This document shows, in pieces, positions 59,564 to 64,000 of a DNA stretch of 64,000 nucleotides (its first letter is position 1; every line of letters begins with the position of its first letter). A program made the translations under genes and the position numbers. The notes under the pieces were generated by a model. It was not told the DNA's origin and did not search any database. It saw only the letters and a program-made list of their open reading frames with translations. Source of the DNA: Sulfurovum sp. NBC37-1 (GTDB lineage: Bacteria > Campylobacterota > Campylobacteria > Campylobacterales > Sulfurovaceae); contig NC_009663.1 in assembly GCF_000010345.1 (NCBI RefSeq), positions 1 to 64,000 on the forward strand. The letters are read 5' to 3'.

Positions 59564-60505
59564 ATGAACATGAAGTTGAAAGGTTTGGCAGTAGCACTAT
59601 TGCTAACATTTGGAGTAGCGGTAAACGCTGCACAGGATATCCGTATTTATACGGCAGACAATCAAGGCGGTAAAGTAAACGCCAAAACGATCGAGAAAGC
59701 ATTCAAAGATGCGGGTTTCTACATTACCGGTAACAACGACATGAATAAAGCGTTCGAAGCCAAGTTCAAGGACCATGCACATGATGCATACAATCTTATG
59801 ACGCTTCACAAGAAAGATGCGGTGACCAAACTACTTAAGAAGTATCCAAACATGGCATTGTTTACACCACTGAGTATGTCTATCTTTACCAAAAAGGGTG
59901 AAAAAAACATTTCCGTATCATCTATGTCTACAGCAGGCATTGCCAAGATTACCGGCATTCCTGCAGACAATGCAGACCTTGTTGCCTATATGAAAGACGT
60001 TGCGGATGTTCTCGCAAAGGCTATGCCAAACGGTAAGTTTGAAGATACTCACTATAAGATAGCAAAGCCGGAAGGTGACCTTGTCAAAAGATTTACGATG
60101 GAAATGGATGTAAAGCCTGACGAGGTAGAAGATGAGCTGGATGGACTTCAGGAAGAACTGGAAGCTGGACTTGAGACAGCAGGCTTTGTCCTGGCAGGCT
60201 ACAATAAGCTTGGCGATGATCTGGCAAAAGCGGGAGATAACACGTATGACTTTTTTGATGTATACTCCATCTGTAAAGTAGCAGTAATCTATGAAGTCTC
60301 CAAAACTCACCCTGAAGCAGGTGCATTTGCTCCATGTTCTTTCTCTATGTATAAGAAAAAAGGTGATAAAACAGTGAATTTTGCTTACCCGTCTGTCTAT
60401 AACTGGATCAGCTCTATCGACGTGACCGATAAAGCATCAAAAGATGTACTTCTTAAAGCACAGAAAGCAATGAATGCAGCTGTGAATGAAGCAACAGAAG
60501 AATAG
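59564..60505 (+). CDS. Secreted protein with two DUF302 domains
   Basis: The 313-aa product has a signal peptide (GLAVALLLTFGVAVNA) and two DUF302-like units: residues about 20-150 (NAKTIEKAFKDAGFYITGNN, then FTPLSMSIFTKKGEK) and 165-305 (ELEAGLETAGFVLAGYN, then FAPCSFSMYKKKGDK). The units repeat the same motif order, so the gene arose by internal duplication. Cys occur only in unit 2 (SICKVAV, APCSFS). ATG 59564 follows AAAGGAAACAA. Function unknown; it belongs to the sulfur region by position. Confidence 0.78.
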   Translation: MNMKLKGLAVALLLTFGVAVNAAQDIRIYTADNQGGKVNAKTIEKAFKDAGFYITGNNDMNKAFEAKFKDHAHDAYNLMTLHKKDAVTKLLKKYPNMALFTPLSMSIFTKKGEKNISVSSMSTAGIAKITGIPADNADLVAYMKDVADVLAKAMPNGKFEDTHYKIAKPEGDLVKRFTMEMDVKPDEVEDELDGLQEELEAGLETAGFVLAGYNKLGDDLAKAGDNTYDFFDVYSICKVAVIYEVSKTHPEAGAFAPCSFSMYKKKGDKTVNFAYPSVYNWISSIDVTDKASKDVLLKAQKAMNAAVNEATEE

Positions 60506-60804
60506 ATCCTTACTAACACCCATACTTCCTCTACCCTAGGGACAGAGGAGGCTATCGGGCCTCTCTACAGACACCTCTTTATTTCCTTAAATCATCTCAA
60601 TACATAATCAAACATTGCCTGAACGGTTGGTATGGCAAAACCTACCACGGTATTGGAATGTTCCAGTATATCCATATAATGCCATTTTCGCAATGTTATG
60701 AACGTTAAGTGTATTTTTCTTGGAAGGGGAGAGGAGGTAGTAGCGTCAATTCAAATCTCGATTTGAATTGACGCTATCTGAAAATTTTAATTTGCAGTCA
60801 TTCG
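60506..60804. other. Intergenic region with a 16-bp perfect palindrome and weak terminators
   Basis: No gene seen in 299 bases. Just after the double-DUF302 stop there is a CCTCT/AGAGG stem with inner CCC/GGG (60528-60548), a likely terminator. Near the other end lies the 16-bp perfect stem at 60741-60776. Confidence 0.6.
60741..60776. terminator. Perfect 16-bp stem-loop between converging genes
   Basis: TAGCGTCAATTCAAAT, loop CTCG, and ATTTGAATTGACGCTA pair exactly over 16 bp. The position between converging genes suggests bidirectional termination, but there is no T-run and the stem is longer than most terminators here. Confidence 0.5.
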
Positions 60805-62172
60805 CTATTTGGCACCAAACATATCGAAGTATAAAGCATCCGCCCAGGACAGAATAGAGTCAGCATCGACTTTACCTGTTTTTTTCCAGTTTTCATTACT
60901 TATTGTCTCTGTAAAACTAAACTTCTGCCAGTCTATAAATTTTACATTTTTTGGATTTTTGTCTTTTTTGTCAAAAGAGTATTTGGTATAGATATAGATA
61001 GCATTAAAAGGTTTTAGGGAAATAGCAGAAAAGCACAGGGTTATAGGTGATTCCCACTGAGGTGCCTGTTCTTTGTTGATACGTCGTGCAACAACTTTTC
61101 CGACATATTTTCCTTCAATATTTGAGGTGTTTCCTGATTTGGAAAAGCCCATCGGCCTAGCATCCCCGGCAATAAATATGTTTTTTTCACCTATGACTTC
61201 ATAGGTGATGGGATTGATGTGCCCCTCCATCATATCTTTGGCATCTTTTGCAAATCCCATGGTTTCTATGATCTTTGCACCTCTGACACGAGGGTAGAAA
61301 GCAGCGTCTGCAAATGTGAATTCATCCATCTCGGTTGTAACCACCTTTTTGTCCAGGTCAATATTTTTAATCGTGCTGTTCGGAACATATTCTATGTAGT
61401 CTGCGTAGAGTTCGTCAAAGGCAGAGGAGAAGCCTTTCTTTTTAATGGTGATCGCATTGTTCTCATCCAAAATAATGACTTTTGCTTTGAGCTTTTTCTC
61501 TTTGAAATAGTCCGCAATCAGACAGGCTCTCTCATAGGGAGCAGGAAGGCATCTGTAGTTCCCTCCGGGGACGGTAAGGATAAAGTTGCCCTCTTTAAAT
61601 TTGTGTATTTTATTTTTGATCGTCATATGCTCGGAGCCCGGGATAAATCCTGCGGGATACTCCTGTCTCAATCTTGCAACCAGTGCCGGATCTGTTGTCC
61701 ATCTGGAGTAATCATAGTCTATACCAGGAGAAAGGACAAGATAATCAAATGTGATATCTCCCTGTGTCGTTTGAAGAATACGATTTTTTTTGTCTACATT
61801 GATGGCCGTTGCATTGAAAAAAGTGTAGTTGTAGTTTCGAGCCGCCTGAAGGTAGTCATGCGTAATGTACTCAAGGTCGACTTTGTCGACCATCCATAAA
61901 TTACTTATGGGACAGGAAATAAACTCATGCCTGCTTTCAACCAAAACCACATCAGCCTGGGGAGAGAACTCTTTTACTGTTTTGGCAATAGAGAGTCCTG
62001 ACCACCCACCGCCCAAGACAACTACTCTGGGCTTGCTGGTGTCAGGAATAGCCGCTTTATTGCTTTTTGGCAGTGTTTTTTCTTTTGGAGTGCTTGCAGT
62101 TTCACTTCCACAGAGGGAAGAAGCGATAGTGAGACCGGAGAGTGCTAGAAATTTTCTTTTTGAAGAATCCAT
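60805..62172 (-). CDS. Flavocytochrome c sulfide dehydrogenase-type flavoprotein (FccB/SoxF-like)
   Basis: The 455-aa product has an exported N-terminus (SKRKFLALSGLTIASSLC), FAD motif VVVLGGGWSGLSIAKTV near residue 52, the FCSD-type CPISNLW near 87 and YRCLPAPYERACLIADYF near 210, and FIAGDARPMGFSKSGNTSN near 350. These Cys fit the covalent FAD/redox Cys of FccB. It oxidises sulfide and passes electrons to a cytochrome c. It is last in a minus-strand group with an unknown protein and a thioredoxin-like protein. No fccA is adjacent. Confidence 0.87.
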   Translation of the reverse strand: MDSSKRKFLALSGLTIASSLCGSETASTPKEKTLPKSNKAAIPDTSKPRVVVLGGGWSGLSIAKTVKEFSPQADVVLVESRHEFISCPISNLWMVDKVDLEYITHDYLQAARNYNYTFFNATAINVDKKNRILQTTQGDITFDYLVLSPGIDYDYSRWTTDPALVARLRQEYPAGFIPGSEHMTIKNKIHKFKEGNFILTVPGGNYRCLPAPYERACLIADYFKEKKLKAKVIILDENNAITIKKKGFSSAFDELYADYIEYVPNSTIKNIDLDKKVVTTEMDEFTFADAAFYPRVRGAKIIETMGFAKDAKDMMEGHINPITYEVIGEKNIFIAGDARPMGFSKSGNTSNIEGKYVGKVVARRINKEQAPQWESPITLCFSAISLKPFNAIYIYTKYSFDKKDKNPKNVKFIDWQKFSFTETISNENWKKTGKVDADSILSWADALYFDMFGAK

Positions 62173-62239
62173 AGATAATACCTCATTATGTTAAATATGT
62201 ATAGGTAATTATAGTATCTTTTTAGTGCTTATTCACTGC

Positions 62240-62707
62240 TTACCCCAGTGCGCTCACTTCAAAGTAGTGTGTGACTTCCCGGGTAAGTGTAGCCTCTTTT
62301 CTTCTTTTAAAATGGTCGTTCAGGTCAAAACCCTCTTTCCCGTAACCCTCTTTGTATTCCTTGATGAAAGCATTGTAAAGGTCTTCTTTTATGGCGGTAA
62401 TCTCATACGTGACTTTGTCGAAAATGCTTTTTTCCTTTTTGCTCTGTTCACGTTCTTTTTCATGCAGATTGATACCGCCGTACCTGTTTTCAGGCTCCTG
62501 GGTAATATTCATTTCAAGGTGTGCTCGTATGGAAGCAAACACATGTTCGAGCTGAAGAAGCGGCATGCCCTCCGGCAGAGCTTCAACAATAGTTGCTTCT
62601 TCTTCCGTGTATCCCCAGCTTCCTGTCAGCGGAAGGTCAACGTCAAAGGTTGATCTTATCAGTTCCCGGATATCGGCAGTTTTCTGCACTTTTTTAAAGG
62701 TTGTCAT
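62240..62707 (-). CDS. Unknown protein between FCSD and thioredoxin-like genes
   Basis: The 155-aa product has no signal peptide, no Cys and no familiar motif. It is hydrophilic with charged helices (HEKEREQSKKEKSIFDKVTYEITAIKEDLYNAF) and a Gly/Trp segment (DVDLPLTGSWGYTEEEATIV). It starts next to the thioredoxin gene's stop, so the two are cotranscribed. Function unknown. Confidence 0.7.
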   Translation of the reverse strand: MTTFKKVQKTADIRELIRSTFDVDLPLTGSWGYTEEEATIVEALPEGMPLLQLEHVFASIRAHLEMNITQEPENRYGGINLHEKEREQSKKEKSIFDKVTYEITAIKEDLYNAFIKEYKEGYGKEGFDLNDHFKRRKEATLTREVTHYFEVSALG

Positions 62708-63124
62708 TTATTTCTCCTTTTTTAATTCAACTTCATCGAGTACGTCATACCAGCCTGCCAGTTCTCTGCTGCCTTGTACTACGGCAACAATTTTGCCGTC
62801 AGCAGTTAAAAAGTAGTGCATGGGCACGCCGTATTTTTCAAATTTGTCAGGAATCTCATGCCGGTCTCTTGACATATAGAGCAATACATACTCTTTTTTC
62901 ATCGTCTCTATGAGCTCTTTGTTTGAAAGTGTCAGTTTTTTAAATCTGTCGCAATGTCTGCATTTGTCGGCACCTACAAAAAGGTAGACCATCTTATGCT
63001 CTTTTTTCGCTTTTGCCAGAGCATTTTGGTAGTTGTGTTCCCAGTTCAGTTCTACGGCATCAAGGGCAGAGATGAGCAGAAACAGTGAAAGCAATACCTT
63101 GCCGATGAATGAAAATCTATGCAT
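62708..63124 (-). CDS. Periplasmic thioredoxin-like protein
   Basis: The 138-aa product has a signal peptide (KVLLSLFLLISALDAVE) and a thioredoxin-like fold with active site ADKCRHCDRFKKL near residue 55 and a cis-Pro segment YGVPMHYFLTADGKIVAV near 100. SoxW-like role is likely. It is the first gene of the minus-strand trio and diverges from the isomerase gene at the window end. Confidence 0.82.
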   Translation of the reverse strand: MHRFSFIGKVLLSLFLLISALDAVELNWEHNYQNALAKAKKEHKMVYLFVGADKCRHCDRFKKLTLSNKELIETMKKEYVLLYMSRDRHEIPDKFEKYGVPMHYFLTADGKIVAVVQGSRELAGWYDVLDEVELKKEK

Positions 63125-63230
63125 AGTTGCCCTTTATGTGTCGATAGCGTATTATAACCCAGCATCCTGAATACTTTTTTGTCACCATGCGGGAGTGCTA
63201 GAAAGAGTTGCTTTTTATTAGCCTTGCTTT

Positions 63231-63245
63231 GCTATAATACGCTCC
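63231..63245 (+). promoter_or_regulatory. Promoter -10 of the PpiC-like gene
   Basis: GCTATAATACGCTCC here closely matches the rRNA promoter core GCTATAATACGCGTCC. The -35 is unclear. Confidence 0.45.
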
Positions 63246-63285
63246 AGAAAAACGCAAATATCCTACGATATAAAAGGCAGATAAT

Positions 63286-64000
63286 TTGTTAAAAAAACTA
63301 TTGCATGAACCTCTACTTCACTTTTTGGTGTTGGGTGGCTTACTCTTTCTTGGTTACTCTTTTGTTCAAAACGGTGAAGATGAAGAGAACAGTATCATTA
63401 TTTCCAAAGGAAGAATAGACCAACTCACTTCAAATTGGGAAAAAAAGTTTTTTCGTACACCTACGAAAGAAGAAAAACAGAAAATGATAGAGAATGAGAT
63501 CTATACCACTGTGTTATATAAGGAAGCCTTGAAAATAGGCTTGGATAAAAATGACGATGAGATCAAAAGACGTCTTGCGCAAAAAATGGAGTTTGTCGCT
63601 TACGATACGTATGAACTACCCGACCCCAGTGATGAAGTATTGAAAAAGTTCATGCAGGAGCACCTGGAGAAATATAGGGAAGATGAGAAGATACATTTTA
63701 CACAAAATATGATGGGTTCAGATGCAGCAGAGTTTGAGAAAGAGTATACGCTCACAAAATTTGAAGCAAGCAATATCTTCGGACGTGCGTTCTCAGACAT
63801 GCTTTTTACACTGAAAGCAGACGGAAAAGTACATAAAATAGAATCTACGTATGGTGTGCATGACGTACGTGTCATAGACAGGCCTACTCCAAAGCCGAAA
63901 ACCTTTGATGCGGTGAAGGAAAAGCTTAAAGGCGATTACCTGAATGCAGAAAGAGAACAGAAAAACAAAGCAATTTATGAAAAACTGAAGTCACAGTACA
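63286..64000 (+). CDS. Membrane-anchored peptidyl-prolyl isomerase-like protein (partial)
   Basis: The frame runs open to the window end, so the C-terminus is missing (238 residues seen). It starts at TTG 63286 with AAAGG at 63273-63277, giving MLKKLLHEPLLHFLVLGG, a single N-terminal membrane anchor (LLHFLVLGGLLFLGYSFVQ). A SurA/PpiC-like helical domain follows (EEKQKMIENEIYTTVLYKEAL, then DPSDEVLKKFMQEHLEKY). The last part (KADGKVHKIESTYGVHDVRVID) resembles the PpiC parvulin end. It likely helps outer-membrane protein folding in the periplasm. Confidence 0.78.
   Translation, partial: MLKKLLHEPLLHFLVLGGLLFLGYSFVQNGEDEENSIIISKGRIDQLTSNWEKKFFRTPTKEEKQKMIENEIYTTVLYKEALKIGLDKNDDEIKRRLAQKMEFVAYDTYELPDPSDEVLKKFMQEHLEKYREDEKIHFTQNMMGSDAAEFEKEYTLTKFEASNIFGRAFSDMLFTLKADGKVHKIESTYGVHDVRVIDRPTPKPKTFDAVKEKLKGDYLNAEREQKNKAIYEKLKSQY

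Overview
The window is origin-proximal chromosome of a sulfur-oxidising Campylobacterota (Epsilonproteobacteria), most like Sulfurovum or a close relative. Reasons: dnaA-dnaN at the left edge with DnaA boxes on both sides of dnaA; a NifS/NifU Fe-S pair; a Sox CDYZ cluster without soxXAB; a DUF3373-type porin; a MutS7-type MutS with a C-terminal HNH domain; and 16S sequence of epsilonproteobacterial type. The taxonomic call rests on gene content and remembered family distribution, not on a search.

Layout. 1-6.1 kb: bipartite oriC, dnaA, dnaN, pyrG, recJ and a small membrane protein, all forward. 6.1-10.7 kb: nifU and nifS (reverse) behind a leader with an IscR-like palindrome, a SpoIIAA-like protein, folE and mutY. 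10.8-15.1 kb: tig, a short inverted-repeat element, clpP, def and a ComM-like AAA protein. 15.2-20.3 kb: a YeiH-family exporter divergent from a LysR regulator, then mobA, an MFS transporter, an RDD protein and an outer-membrane beta-barrel. 20.3-30.9 kb: a type II secretion / pseudopilus locus in two divergent arms (F and three pseudopilins on the minus strand; K, L, M, N, C, D, E and one more pseudopilin on the plus strand). 30.9-37.1 kb: a HerA-like ATPase, a PAS protein, pyrE, frr, secG, a BioC-like methyltransferase and a Bax-inhibitor-1 protein.

37.2-42.8 kb: one rRNA operon (16S, tRNA-Ala, 23S, 5S) with a consensus sigma-70 promoter and a boxA-like 10-mer in both leader and spacer. 42.9-48.0 kb: mutS7 interrupted by one in-frame amber codon, rpmI, rplT, a 79-bp inverted-repeat element and a dgt-like HD hydrolase. 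48.2-63.1 kb: a porin, then sulfur oxidation genes: DUF302 protein, cytochrome c, TAT-exported SQR-like flavoprotein, an unknown acidic protein, soxC, soxD, soxY, soxZ, a SoxH-like metallo-beta-lactamase, a thioredoxin-like protein, a MOSC protein, a TPR protein, a double-DUF302 protein, and on the minus strand a flavocytochrome c sulfide dehydrogenase-type flavoprotein, an unknown protein and a second thioredoxin-like protein. The window ends inside a membrane-anchored peptidyl-prolyl isomerase gene.

How the parts fit. The sulfur region would oxidise sulfide (SQR-like and FCSD-like flavoproteins) and carrier-bound sulfane sulfur (SoxCD on SoxYZ), with electrons passing to c-type cytochromes. 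SoxXA and SoxB must be encoded elsewhere. MobA and the MOSC protein fit with the molybdenum enzyme SoxC, and NifSU supplies Fe-S clusters. The strongest unusual observations are the amber-split mutS7, the IscR-like box plus folded leader before nifS, the DUF302/unknown proteins inside the sox cluster, the DnaA-trio-like origin, and two small inverted-repeat elements.
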